A DNA stretch of 15,943 nucleotides, taken from contig URPD01000045.1 in assembly GCA_900549645.1 (NCBI GenBank), positions 1-15,943 on the forward strand. Reading direction: 5' to 3'. The notes beneath the pieces were generated by a model. That model searched no databases. It saw only the letters and a list, made by a program, of their open reading frames with translations, and was not told the DNA's origin. This DNA comes from an uncultured Eubacteriales bacterium. Lineage in GTDB: Bacteria; Bacillota; Clostridia; Oscillospirales; Oscillospiraceae. The position numbers and the translations under genes are program-made. Positions 1 to 7,420 of this stretch are shown here, piece after piece. Numbering within the stretch: the first letter of the stretch is position 1; each line of letters starts with the position of its first letter.

Positions 1-16
1 GGTCACGGCGCGGCTC

Positions 17-37
17 TGACATGCCCCCGGCATGTCA
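17..37 (+). other. 9-bp hairpin upstream of the ABC permease genes
   Basis: A perfect stem TGACATGCC / GGCATGTCA with a CCC loop lies 140 nt before the first permease gene. No T-run follows, so it is not a standard terminator. In many sugar ABC operons a stem-loop sits between the substrate-binding-protein gene and the permease genes and tunes their ratio. That gene would lie to the left of this window, so the role is inference. Confidence 0.4.
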
Positions 38-64
38 TTCACTACCGCGCCGCCGTTGCACTAC

Positions 65-97
65 CCTAGGAGGGGCAGCGCTTCGCGGCAAAAGATT
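65..97 (+). repeat. Partial family-A palindromic repeat (A1)
   Basis: The stretch CCTAGGAGGGGCAGCGCTTC followed by GCGGCAAAAGATT matches the right-hand half of the longer family-A elements at 2069, 3301, 6098 and 11850. The left half and the variable hairpin are absent here. Confidence 0.55.
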
Positions 98-176
98 AAA
101 AACCCGCACAATCCACACCCCCGCAACCATCCCCCGCACATCCCACGCACAATCGAGATTTTCTGGAGGTAAGGCT

Positions 177-1088
177 ATGAGCAAATACAAGGGCGAACGG
201 ATAGGCTCGCGCAGGTTCCGTCTCAAGGACGACGACTGGTGGGGCTATGCATTCATATTCGTCGCCATGCTGGTGTTCTGCATTTTCACGCTCTACCCCG
301 TGCTGAGCGCGGTCAAAACAAGCTTCCTGAAGTACAAGCCCTTCGGCTCCGAATTCATCGGGCTTAAAAACTATCAGGACACCTTCAAAAGCGAGCTGTT
401 CTTCAAAGCGGTCAAGAACACCATAGTATACACCGCGGTGGTCGTGCCCCTGTCTTTGCTGATAGCCTTCTCTATCGCTATTATGATCCTGCCCTTCCGC
501 AAGGGCGTGCAGTCCGTGTTCAAGTCCATCTACTACCTGCCCGGCATCGCCTCCGGCGTCGCGCTGTCGGTCGTGTGGCTCTGGCTCTACGACTCCTCGC
601 CCGACGGCCTGTTCAATCAGGTGATGACCTTCTTCGGTCTGCCGGCGCAGAACTGGCTCTCGTCGAGCAAGACTTCGATGCTCTCCCTGATGCTGATGGC
701 CATCCTATCCGGTCAGGGCGCCAACATCATCATCTACATAGCCGCCCTCATGGGCATCGACAACAGCTACTTTGAGGCCGCCGAGCTCGACGGCGCTACC
801 TTCTTCCAGAAGGTGCGCTACATCGTGTTCCCGCTCGTGAAACCGACGACGCTATTCCTGCTCGTCACCGGCGTCATCGGCTCGTTCCAAGTGTTCCAGA
901 ACGCCTTTATGATGACCGGCGGCGGCCCCGACAACAGCACCACCATGATCGGCCTGCTGATCTACAAAAACGCCTTTGAATACTCCAAGTTCGGTCTTGC
1001 CTGCGCGCAGGCGATCCTGCTTGCGATAGTCATCGCGCTCATCTCCATGCTCCAGTTCAAGCTCATGGGCGTGGACGTCGAATACTGA
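177..1088 (+). CDS. Sugar ABC transporter permease (MalF/UgpA type)
   Basis: This 303-aa inner-membrane protein is one half of the permease pair of a carbohydrate ABC importer (CUT1 type). About six hydrophobic helices are visible, starting with one at roughly residues 20-45. The cytoplasmic loop that contacts the ATPase is seen late in the protein as EAAELDGATFFQKVRYIVFP, the classic EAA motif. I chose the ATG at 177 because TGGAGG lies 6 nt upstream; the frame is open further left to 21, but that extension is repeat-derived. The partner permease starts 13 nt downstream. No ATPase or solute-binding protein is in the window: the binding protein is probably just to the left, and the ATPase may be a shared MsiK-like protein elsewhere. 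The neighbouring genes suggest the cargo is a GlcNAc/MurNAc-containing saccharide, which is inference. Confidence 0.93.
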   Translation: MSKYKGERIGSRRFRLKDDDWWGYAFIFVAMLVFCIFTLYPVLSAVKTSFLKYKPFGSEFIGLKNYQDTFKSELFFKAVKNTIVYTAVVVPLSLLIAFSIAIMILPFRKGVQSVFKSIYYLPGIASGVALSVVWLWLYDSSPDGLFNQVMTFFGLPAQNWLSSSKTSMLSLMLMAILSGQGANIIIYIAALMGIDNSYFEAAELDGATFFQKVRYIVFPLVKPTTLFLLVTGVIGSFQVFQNAFMMTGGGPDNSTTMIGLLIYKNAFEYSKFGLACAQAILLAIVIALISMLQFKLMGVDVEY

Positions 1089-1101
1089 GAAGGAGGGACC
1101 T

Positions 1102-1971
1102 ATGGCTACTACCGGCTTATATTCCCAGCATCTGAACAACCGTAAAAAGCTCCACGCCAGAAACGCGGTCATCGCGCTGCTGCTGGTGCTGTTCGCGGTG
1201 CTGGCGCTGTTCCCGATCTTCTATATGATAATGTCCTCCTTCGGCCCCGCGATCGCTACCGCGGGCAACACGAGGTCGATATTCCCGTCGAAGTGGACGC
1301 TTGATTCGTATAAAGCCTTCTTCGACTTCAGCAAATACTCCGGACGCTGGATCCTCAACAGCCTCATCGTCGCTACCGCGACGGTCGTCGGCAACGTCAT
1401 CTTCGCGTCCATGGCGGGCTACGCCTTCTCGAAGATCAACTTCAAGGGGCGCAAGTGGATGTTTGCGATGATCCTCGTGGCGATGATGATACCCTATCAG
1501 GTCACGCAGGTGCCGCTGTACATCCTCATCGCAAACAAGCTCAAGATGACCAACACCTACGCCGCGCTCATCATGCCCGGCGTCGTAACCTCGTATAACA
1601 TCTTCCTCGCAAAGCAGTTTTTCACCAGCATCCCCACGCCGCTCATCGAGAGCGCAAAGCTGGACGGCTGCCATCAGTTCAAGATTTTCGTGAAGATCAT
1701 CCTGCCGCTGTCGAAAACCGTGCTCGCGGTCATGGCGATCAACACGTTTTTGTCGACGTGGAACACCTTCTTCTGGCCGTTCCTCGTCACGAGCAAGGAC
1801 TATATGTTCACCATTCAGGTCGGCCTGAAGACCTTCAAGTTCGCCAATGAGACGCTGTTTGCGCCCATGATGGCGGGCGCGACGCTCTCGGCGCTGCCGA
1901 TGTTCATTCTGTTCTTCGCGCTCCAGAAATACTTCCTTGAGGGCGTCACCATCGGCGCGGTCAAGGGCTGA
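1102..1971 (+). CDS. Sugar ABC transporter permease (MalG/UgpE type)
   Basis: This 289-aa protein is the second permease of the same CUT1 importer. It begins with a basic stretch (residues 10-17) followed by a long hydrophobic helix, and carries the EAA loop as ESAKLDGCHQFKIFVKIILP. Its C-terminus ends GVTIGAVKG, typical of MalG-type subunits, which often finish with a short tail ending in KG. The ribosome site AAGGAGGG is at 1091-1098. It is cotranscribed with the upstream permease, and a strong terminator begins 14 nt after the stop codon, closing the operon. The substrate cannot be told from permease sequence alone. The surrounding murQ, namZ and nagZ genes make peptidoglycan-derived amino sugars the best guess. 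Confidence 0.93.
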   Translation: MATTGLYSQHLNNRKKLHARNAVIALLLVLFAVLALFPIFYMIMSSFGPAIATAGNTRSIFPSKWTLDSYKAFFDFSKYSGRWILNSLIVATATVVGNVIFASMAGYAFSKINFKGRKWMFAMILVAMMIPYQVTQVPLYILIANKLKMTNTYAALIMPGVVTSYNIFLAKQFFTSIPTPLIESAKLDGCHQFKIFVKIILPLSKTVLAVMAINTFLSTWNTFFWPFLVTSKDYMFTIQVGLKTFKFANETLFAPMMAGATLSALPMFILFFALQKYFLEGVTIGAVKG

Positions 1972-1984
1972 TACGGCGATATAA

Positions 1985-2017
1985 CGGGCGCACTGCATCC
2001 TGCGGTGCGCCGTTTTT
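1985..2017 (+). terminator. Rho-independent terminator after the permease operon
   Basis: An 11-bp GC-rich stem (1987-1997 with 2001-2011, one G-T pair, loop TCC) is followed by TTTTT at 2013-2017. It sits just past the stop codon of the second permease. Confidence 0.88.
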
Positions 2018-2068
2018 GCCCGGCGGGGGTGCAGACGGTCTTTTACCTATTGACACTCCCTCAACCCT

Positions 2069-2119
2069 GGCGACCCCTCAGTCAGCTTCGCTGACAGCTC
2101 CCCTAGTAGGGGCGCCGAG
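2069..2119 (+). repeat. Family-A palindromic repeat (A2)
   Basis: The layout is GGCGACCCCTCA, then the hairpin GTCAGC-TTC-GCTGAC, then AGCTCCCCTAGTAGGGG and CGCCGAG. The outer blocks match the copies at 3301 and 11850, while the hairpin tip differs from both. It lies between the permease terminator and the GNAT gene. Confidence 0.8.
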
Positions 2120-2168
2120 TGGGCACCGCACAACAAAAATTACGCATAATACCGCATGGAGGAACAAC

Positions 2169-3140
2169 ATGACGATAAGAAACTACACGCGCGGCGACGC
2201 GGCGGAGGTGCTTCGGCTGTGGAACACCACCGGGGCGCAGACCATGGGCTACGCGCCGCAGAGCGCCGAGGGTCTTGACGCGCTGCTGCTGCGCCATCCC
2301 AATTTCTCAGAAAAGCACAGCTTCGTGCTCACGAGCGCGGACGGCGTACGCGGCTTCGTCAGCGGCGTCACCGGGGACGCGCTCGCGCAGGGCAAAGTGC
2401 GCGGCTACTTCTCCTGTCTGCTGCTCGACCTCGCCGCCGACAGCGACGAAAACACCGCACTGCTCCTCGCGGCGCTTGAGGATTCCTTCCGCGCGGCGGG
2501 CAAAAGCGTCGCCGCCGTCACCTGCTTCAACCCCGTGCGCCTGCCGTGGGTCATCCCCGGCACCGACGGGCACCAGCACAACAACATGCCCGGCATCCCC
2601 ACCGACACCGCGCTCTACCGCCGTATGCTCGCGCTCGGCTGGGTCGAGGCGACGACCGAGCAGGCCATGCATCTCGACCTGAGCGACTTCCAATATCCTG
2701 AGAAAATGCGCGAAAAAGAGCGTAAAATGGCCGAAAACGGGTACTTTGTGGACTGGTACCGTGAGGGCGTGCATCAGGGCGTGGACGAGATGGTCGAGTC
2801 GCTGAATAACTCGATGTGGTCGGAGGAAATACCGCCCGCCGCGCACGGCGGGATGCGGCTGCTGGTCGGCCTTGAGGGAAATACCGTCGCGGGCTTCACC
2901 GGCCCCGTGTACCCGGAGCCGACCGGGCGCGGCTACTTCGCCGGCATCGCCGTCGGCCCCGGCTTCCAGAACCACGGGCTTGGCTCGCTGCTGTTTTATA
3001 AGCTGTGTCAGGCCGAGAAGGACTGCGGCGCGCGGTACATGTCGCTGTTCACGGGGATAAATAATCACGCGCAGAACATTTATAAAAGCGCCGGCTTCGA
3101 GACGAAGCGCTTCTTCGCCGTGATGGTGAAGGAGATTTAG
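2169..3140 (+). CDS. Tandem GNAT-family N-acetyltransferase
   Basis: The 323-aa product looks like two GNAT folds in tandem. An N-terminal, degenerate copy covers about residues 1-150 (it opens MTIRNYTRGDAAEVLRLW). A C-terminal, better preserved copy covers about 170-323. The acetyl-CoA pyrophosphate-binding motif Q/RxxGxG/A is seen as Q267-N-H-G270-L-G272, and the closing NIYKSAGFE segment is typical of GNAT motif B. The ATG at 2169 is chosen for GGAGG 7 nt upstream; the open frame to 2016 runs through a repeat. GNAT proteins transfer acetyl from acetyl-CoA to amines. Linkage of an uncharacterised GNAT gene to murQ is also seen, as I recall, in the Bacillus subtilis ybb (murQ) locus. The acceptor here, perhaps an amino sugar or a peptide amine, is unknown. 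Confidence 0.85.
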   Translation: MTIRNYTRGDAAEVLRLWNTTGAQTMGYAPQSAEGLDALLLRHPNFSEKHSFVLTSADGVRGFVSGVTGDALAQGKVRGYFSCLLLDLAADSDENTALLLAALEDSFRAAGKSVAAVTCFNPVRLPWVIPGTDGHQHNNMPGIPTDTALYRRMLALGWVEATTEQAMHLDLSDFQYPEKMREKERKMAENGYFVDWYREGVHQGVDEMVESLNNSMWSEEIPPAAHGGMRLLVGLEGNTVAGFTGPVYPEPTGRGYFAGIAVGPGFQNHGLGSLLFYKLCQAEKDCGARYMSLFTGINNHAQNIYKSAGFETKRFFAVMVKEI

Positions 3141-3161
3141 CGGGGGGGATCGGCGCACTTG

Positions 3162-3240
3162 CCTCCCTTTGCGACGCGAAGCTAGTCCCCTTGGGGATGT
3201 AAAGGGAGGTGGTTCGGCGCAAGCCGAACCAGAGGGATTG
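3162..3240 (-). repeat. Family-C palindromic repeat (C1)
   Basis: An outer pair CCTCCCTTT (3162-3170) / AAAGGGAGG (3201-3209) encloses a TCCCC-TT-GGGGA hairpin. It is followed by the tip GGTTCGGC-GCAA-GCCGAACC (3211-3230), a GNRA-capped 8-bp stem, and then AGAGGGATTG. On the minus strand this matches the copy at 11741-11797, with a different tip sequence. Confidence 0.75.
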
Positions 3241-3300
3241 TGCAGCAGAATCTACGTCAAGCGCCATTTTCAGGCGAATACGCAGGCAACAATACAGAGG

Positions 3301-3374
3301 GGCGACCCCTCAGGCGGCCGATGGCCGCCATCTCCCCTAGAAGGGGCGCCGCGTCGCGGCAAAGATTGAGGATT
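3301..3374 (+). repeat. Family-A palindromic repeat (A3)
   Basis: GGCGACCCCTCA, tip GGCGGCC-GAT-GGCCGCC, then CTCCCCTAGAAGGGGCGCCG, CGTCGCGGC and AAAGATTGAGGATT. The tip is the same as in the copy at 11850. The 3141-3519 gap between the GNAT and deacetylase genes holds only this element, C1 and B1; I see no gene or convincing terminator in it. Confidence 0.82.
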
Positions 3375-3416
3375 CTGCGTCGTTTTGAGACACCACATAT
3401 TTGCAATCTGCGAAAC

Positions 3417-3445
3417 GGGACGGCACAGAGGCCGTCCCCTACGAG
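3417..3445 (+). repeat. Family-B hairpin (B1)
   Basis: GGGACGGC (3417-3424), loop ACAGAG, GCCGTCCC (3431-3438), then CTACGAG and an A/T-rich tail. The stem is perfect over 8 bp. It begins 42 nt after A3 ends. Confidence 0.82.
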
Positions 3446-3519
3446 AAAATTTTAGATTAGCACCGCAAAACTTCCACCCAACAACCGCAAATATCACCGC
3501 AAACACATGGAGGATAAAC

Positions 3520-4254
3520 ATGAGCAACACGAACACTACAACATCCGCCGCTACTGCGGCGGGGAAAACGATACTCGCAATCGGCGCGCACGTCGGCGAC
3601 ATGGAGCTGACAGCCGGGGCGCTGCTCGCGTCCTGCGCCGTGGCCGGCGGACGGGCGGTGACGCTCGCGCTCACCGCGGGCGAGAAGGGCGCGCCCGCCG
3701 GTGCGGACGTCCTCGAATACAGAAAAAACAAAGTCGCCGAGGCTGAACGCTTCGCGGCCATGCTCGGCGGCGAGGCCATCGTGCTCGACCACCCCGACGG
3801 CCTGCTGCCCGACAACGACGAGGTGCGCTTCGAGGTCTGCGACGTGATCCGCCGCGTCAAGCCCAACATCATCGTCACCCACCACGAAAAAAGTATGCAC
3901 AAGGATCACGCCGCCTGTCACCGCATCGCCGTGGACGCGTGGTTCTACGCCGCGATCGAGGGCTTCCGGCGCGAGCTGCCGAAGCATTTCGCCCGCTCGC
4001 TCTACTTCGCCGAGAACTGGGAGGACGCCATAGACTTCAAGCCCTACGTCTACCTCGACGTCAGCGCGGGCTACGAGCTGTGGGAAAAGGCCATCGACTG
4101 CCACTGGTTCGCCGTGCACAGCACGAGCTTCCCCTACAAAGAATACTACGCGCACCTCAAGCGCCTGCGCGGCATCGAGGGGCGCAGACAATACTGCGAA
4201 TGCTTTATGATCCAGCCGGAGCAGATGCATATAGTAAAGGATTGGGACAAATGA
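3520..4254 (+). CDS. PIG-L/LmbE-family deacetylase, variant active site
   Basis: The 244-aa product has the LmbE/PIG-L fold, whose members are Zn-dependent amidases that remove N-acetyl groups from sugars (GlcNAc-PI, GlcNAc-inositol, bacillithiol precursors, diacetylchitobiose). The first metal motif, usually AHPDDE, reads A23-H24-V-G26-D27-M-E29: the metal-binding His and Asp are kept, but the Asp normally acting as general base is Gly26. The second motif is H121-H-E-K-S-M-H127-K-D129-H130, with the usual HxDH. The ATG at 3520 has GGAGG at 3509-3513; the open frame to 3385 is repeat-derived. Its stop overlaps the murQ start (ATGA, 4251-4254), indicating translational coupling and a role in MurNAc or GlcNAc metabolism. 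The altered motif looks like a subfamily trait I have seen in other loci rather than decay, but its activity is uncertain. Confidence 0.87.
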   Translation: MSNTNTTTSAATAAGKTILAIGAHVGDMELTAGALLASCAVAGGRAVTLALTAGEKGAPAGADVLEYRKNKVAEAERFAAMLGGEAIVLDHPDGLLPDNDEVRFEVCDVIRRVKPNIIVTHHEKSMHKDHAACHRIAVDAWFYAAIEGFRRELPKHFARSLYFAENWEDAIDFKPYVYLDVSAGYELWEKAIDCHWFAVHSTSFPYKEYYAHLKRLRGIEGRRQYCECFMIQPEQMHIVKDWDK

Positions 4255-5159
4255 GCGACAAACTTGATCTGAGACGCATTGCGACCGAACAGCGCAACCC
4301 GCGCACGGCGCATATCGACGAGCTGCCGACCAGCGAGATGGTGCGGCTCATCAACAGTGAGGACAAAAAAGTGGCCGAGGCCGTGGAGCTGGTCTGCCCG
4401 CAGATCGCCGAGGCCATCGACCTGATATATTCCCGCCTGCGCGACGGCGGCCGCCTCGTCTACTGCGGCTGCGGCACCTCCGGGCGGCTCGGCGTGCTCG
4501 ACGCGGTCGAGTGCCCACCGACCTACTCCGTCGACCCCGACTTCGTGCGCGGCATCATCGCGGGCGGGTACAGCGCGGTGTTCAAGGCCGTCGAGGGCGC
4601 GGAGGACAAGCGCGAGCTTGGCGAACAGGAACTGCGCGACGTGGGCTTCGGCGCGAAAGACGTGCTCGTCGGCATCGCGGCCAGCGGCCGCACGCCGTAC
4701 GTGCTCGGCGCGATGGAGTACGCGAGATCCATAGGCGCGGCGGTCATCGGCCTGACCTGCTGCCCCGGCTCTGAGATCGACCGCATCGCCGACGTCGGCA
4801 TCGCCCCGGCTCCGGGGCCGGAGGTCATCACCGGCTCCACGCGCATGAAGAGCGGCACCGCGCAGAAAATGGTGCTGAACATGCTCTCGACCGGCACGAT
4901 GATAAAGCTCGGCAAGGTCTACGGCAACCTCATGGTCGACGTCAAGCCCTCGAACGAGAAGCTCGTCCGCCGCTGTGTCACGATAGTCTGCGAGACGACG
5001 GGCGTGGGCGAGGACGAGGCCGTCGCCGCGCTCGAAAAATGCGGCTACGTCTGCAAGCAGGCGATCGTCATGCTCCTGCGCGGAGTGGACGCGCCGCGCG
5101 CCGCGGAAATGCTGAACGCCGCCGGGGGCAGAGTCGCCGCGGCACTGGAGGAGAAATAA
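4251..5159 (+). CDS. murQ: N-acetylmuramic acid 6-phosphate etherase MurQ
   Basis: MurQ cleaves the lactyl ether of MurNAc-6-phosphate, giving GlcNAc-6-phosphate and D-lactate in the cytoplasm, the committed step of MurNAc salvage. The 302-aa length is standard for the family. The SIS sugar-phosphate fold carries GTSGRLGVLDAVECPP, with E87 at the position of the E. coli acid/base Glu83. E118 lies 31 residues later, the same spacing as E. coli Glu114. The phosphate and dimer signature STRMKSGTAQKMVLN is intact, and a helical C-terminal segment (from about residue 245) is typical. The ATG at 4251 overlaps the deacetylase stop, and the MurQ stop overlaps the esterase start (TAATG, 5157-5161), so the three genes are translationally coupled. 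This is the most secure functional call in the window. Confidence 0.97.
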   Translation: MSDKLDLRRIATEQRNPRTAHIDELPTSEMVRLINSEDKKVAEAVELVCPQIAEAIDLIYSRLRDGGRLVYCGCGTSGRLGVLDAVECPPTYSVDPDFVRGIIAGGYSAVFKAVEGAEDKRELGEQELRDVGFGAKDVLVGIAASGRTPYVLGAMEYARSIGAAVIGLTCCPGSEIDRIADVGIAPAPGPEVITGSTRMKSGTAQKMVLNMLSTGTMIKLGKVYGNLMVDVKPSNEKLVRRCVTIVCETTGVGEDEAVAALEKCGYVCKQAIVMLLRGVDAPRAAEMLNAAGGRVAAALEEK

Positions 5160-5908
5160 TGGCTTTTCTGAACTGTGAGGTCTTTTCAAAGACCCTGAAT
5201 ATGGCGACGGCTCTGCGCGTCATCCTGCCCGACGAGGGCGAGCTGGGCGCGGCGGACACCGTCTATCTGCTGCACGGCCTGTCCGACAACAGCAGCGGCT
5301 GGACGCGGTACACCGCGGTCGAGCAGTTCGCGCGGGAGCGGGGGCTTGCGGTCGTGATGCCTGAGGTGCAGCGCAGCTTTTACGCGGACATGGCGGCGGG
5401 GCTGGATTATTTCAGCTACGTCGCCGTGGAACTGCCCGCGATGTGCGAGCGGATGTTCGGTCTGCCGGACGAGCGCGCGAAGCGCTATGTCATGGGGCTG
5501 TCGATGGGCGGCTACGGGGCGCTGAAGTGCGTGCTGACGTATCCGGAGCGCTACGCCGGGGCGGGCAGCTTCTCCGGCGTTGTGGATATCCGCCGGCCGG
5601 TGTACTCGGTCAAGACCCCGGAGCACGCCCGCGAACGCGGGGCAATATTCGGCACGGACGGCCCTGAGGGCACAAAAAATGACCTGTACCGGCTGGCACA
5701 GGACGTTTTTGATGAAAAGAAGAACTTTCCGGGCATATATCTGTCCTGCGGCGAGCAGGATGGGCTGTATGAGGACAACGTGAAATTTGACGCGTTTCTG
5801 ACCTCGCTCGGCGCGGAGCACCGCTTCGACCACCGCGCGGGCGCGCATACGTGGCGCTTCTGGAACGACTCCGTCGAGGATTGCTTCGGGTACTTCTTCG
5901 GGGAGTGA
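5159..5908 (+). CDS. Esterase D/tributyrin-esterase-like alpha/beta hydrolase
   Basis: This 249-aa cytoplasmic (no signal peptide) hydrolase belongs to the esterase D / FrmB / EstA-type family. The nucleophile elbow is G-L-S115-M-G-G-Y-G-A. The acid is in G-E-Q-D201-G-L-Y, and the catalytic His is H230 in GAHTWRFW. The start ATG overlaps the murQ stop and is preceded by GGAGG 9 nt upstream, so it is translated in the same operon. Family members hydrolyse short acyl esters (tributyrin, acetyl sugars, S-formylglutathione). Next to murQ and a deacetylase, removal of O-acetyl groups from imported peptidoglycan sugars is a reasonable hypothesis, because C6-O-acetylated MurNAc would block 6-phosphorylation. 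The substrate is inference. No terminator is evident after the stop, and the facing gene is the convergent anmK. Confidence 0.88.
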   Translation: MAFLNCEVFSKTLNMATALRVILPDEGELGAADTVYLLHGLSDNSSGWTRYTAVEQFARERGLAVVMPEVQRSFYADMAAGLDYFSYVAVELPAMCERMFGLPDERAKRYVMGLSMGGYGALKCVLTYPERYAGAGSFSGVVDIRRPVYSVKTPEHARERGAIFGTDGPEGTKNDLYRLAQDVFDEKKNFPGIYLSCGEQDGLYEDNVKFDAFLTSLGAEHRFDHRAGAHTWRFWNDSVEDCFGYFFGE

Positions 5909-5950
5909 ATGTTGGGGGGACGGACGTGTTGGGGTGAGACCTCGTCAAAA

Positions 5951-5974
5951 GCTCCCTCGTCAGAGGAAGCCAAG
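5951..5974 (+). repeat. Partial family-C repeat (C2)
   Basis: GCTCCCTCGTCAGAGGAAGC followed by CAAG matches the right end of the copy at 11741-11797 (CTCCCTTT...AGGAAGCCAAG). The tip hairpin is lost. It lies in the convergent gap 5909-6232, which otherwise holds B2 and A4 and no gene. Confidence 0.55.
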
Positions 5975-6018
5975 ATAGGGTACATTAACTTTTGCGCGGT
6001 GCAAGACGCACGGTTTAA

Positions 6019-6046
6019 GGGACGGCACAGAGGCCGTCCCCTACGA
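6019..6046 (+). repeat. Family-B hairpin (B2)
   Basis: GGGACGGC (6019-6026), ACAGAG, GCCGTCCC (6033-6040), CTACGA. The stem and loop are identical to B1. It starts 44 nt after C2. Confidence 0.82.
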
Positions 6047-6097
6047 TGGTTGTTTGGGTGCGTACTTTCTTTGGCACTCTGCTCGTGTCACAACTCC

Positions 6098-6217
6098 GGC
6101 GACCCCTTTCCCCAGTGTGCGCACTGGGGACTTCCCCTAAAAGGGGCAGAGCTTCGCGGCGAAGGTTTTGGACTGGCGCAACGGGGCAGCGCTCCACGGC
6201 GAAGGTTCAACACTGGG
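6098..6217 (+). repeat. Family-A palindromic repeat with duplicated tail (A4)
   Basis: GGCGACCCC, tip CCCCAGTG-TGCG-CACTGGGG, CTTCCCCTAAAAGGGGCAGA, GCTTCGCGGCGAAGGTT (to 6176). A second degenerate tail GGGGCAGCGCTCCACGGCG, AAGGTT follows at 6184-6208, next to the anmK stop codon. The tip differs in sequence from every other copy but still pairs over 8 bp. Confidence 0.75.
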
Positions 6218-6232
6218 TGCTCCTGCTCCCCC

Positions 6233-7420
6233 TCACAGGCTTATGCGGCCCATGACGACGGGGTGGGCGGCACCGGTGGCGGAGGGGGCGTTATTGCAAT
6301 GGGCGAACACCGCCTCGTTTGAGAGAATGGCAAAGGCGACGGCCTCCTTGGCGTTGCTGTCATAACCCAGCGCCTCGTTCGTCATCACGGCACAGCCCGG
6401 CAGCAGCGCGGCGATATGCCCCATCAGCGTCCGGTTCATACTGCCGCCCCCGCCGACGATAAGCTTCGCGGGCGGCTGCGGCGCATAATCGCGCACCGCG
6501 GCGGCGATGCACTCCGCAGTGAAGCGAGTCGCCGTGGCGAGCGCGTCCCCAAGCGGGGCGGACAGCTCCTCCGCACGGTGCAGCAGCCGCGCGACATAGT
6601 CGGGGCCGTAGGCCTCGCGGCCGGTGGTCTTGGGTGGGCGGCGGCGCAGATACCCGTCGTCCAGCATATATGCCAGCAGCTCCGGCGAGACGCGGCTTGC
6701 CGCCGCGAGTCTGCCGCCGTCGTCATAGCTCTGCGCGCCGCCGGTGAGCCGCGCGGTCAGGGCGTCGATGACCATATTGCCGGGGCCGGTGTCGAACGCG
6801 AGCACGTCGTTCAGCCCACAGCCCGCGGGCAGGAAGCTTATATTCCCGATGCCGCCGATATTCTGCAGAGCGACGCACTCCGTCTCACTGCGGTACAGCA
6901 GAAACTCCGTATACGGCACGAGCGGCGCGCCAAGCCCGCCTGCCGCCATGTCGCGCACGCGGAAGTCGCCGACGACCGGGCAGCCGAACTCTTCGGCCAG
7001 CAGCGCGTCGCCGCCGAGCTGGAGGGTACTGCGGATGCGGCGGCCGAGGTATTCCTCTTCAACCGGGATGTGCCAGAAGGTCTGGCCGTGATTGCCGATG
7101 AGGTCGATATCGCCCGGCGCGACGCCCGCCCTGCGGCACAGCTCCAGCCCCGCTTCGCAGTACAGCTTCCCCAGCAGGAAATTCATGCGGCAGAAGTCCG
7201 CGGCCGTCGCCGCGCCGCCGCCCGCGAGGCGCAGTATCTCCGCGCGCACCGGCGCTTCAAACGGCACGAAGCAGAATTCCAGCTGCTCGGCCTTCGTCTC
7301 GCGGCCATAGCCCGTGATGCGTACCAGCGCCGCGTCCACCCCGTCGGCGGACGTGCCGGACATGAAGCCGATCACCAGCCGCGAGGGTTTGGTTGTGAGG
7401 GTCAGAATCGGATGTTCCAT
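6233..7420 (-). CDS. anmK: Anhydro-N-acetylmuramic acid kinase AnmK
   Basis: AnmK hydrolyses the 1,6-anhydro ring of anhMurNAc and phosphorylates it with ATP, giving MurNAc-6-phosphate for MurQ. The 395-aa length is slightly above the usual ~370. The N-terminal signature G18-F-M-S-G-T-S-A-D-G-V-D29 is intact. The catalytic-site motif D210-T-G-P-G-N215 is present, D210 matching the general-base Asp of the E. coli enzyme. A Gly-rich nucleotide motif VGGGGSMN lies near the C-terminus. I chose the ATG at 7420 (minus strand) because GGAG lies 7-8 nt upstream; the frame is open to 7477 without another good site. It is the only salvage gene on the minus strand, convergent with the murQ trio and divergent from namZ. 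Anhydro-MurNAc comes from lytic transglycosylases, so the gene suggests intake of Gram-negative or phage-released wall fragments as well as hydrolysed ones. Confidence 0.96.
   Translation of the reverse strand: MEHPILTLTTKPSRLVIGFMSGTSADGVDAALVRITGYGRETKAEQLEFCFVPFEAPVRAEILRLAGGGAATAADFCRMNFLLGKLYCEAGLELCRRAGVAPGDIDLIGNHGQTFWHIPVEEEYLGRRIRSTLQLGGDALLAEEFGCPVVGDFRVRDMAAGGLGAPLVPYTEFLLYRSETECVALQNIGGIGNISFLPAGCGLNDVLAFDTGPGNMVIDALTARLTGGAQSYDDGGRLAAASRVSPELLAYMLDDGYLRRRPPKTTGREAYGPDYVARLLHRAEELSAPLGDALATATRFTAECIAAAVRDYAPQPPAKLIVGGGGSMNRTLMGHIAALLPGCAVMTNEALGYDSNAKEAVAFAILSNEAVFAHCNNAPSATGAAHPVVMGRISL

Noticed and set aside
21..176. Longer first permease starting at 21
   Set aside because: The 52 extra residues are Arg/Pro-rich, come from repeat sequence and have no ribosome site. 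The ATG at 177 has a good one.
4146..5189. 347-codon minus-strand open frame opposite murQ
   Set aside because: It is His/Arg/Ala-rich with no recognisable motifs, and murQ on the plus strand is certain.
5909..6322. 137-codon plus-strand frame across the convergent gap
   Set aside because: It reads through C2, B2 and A4 repeats and has no ribosome site. Its peptide is the translated palindromes.
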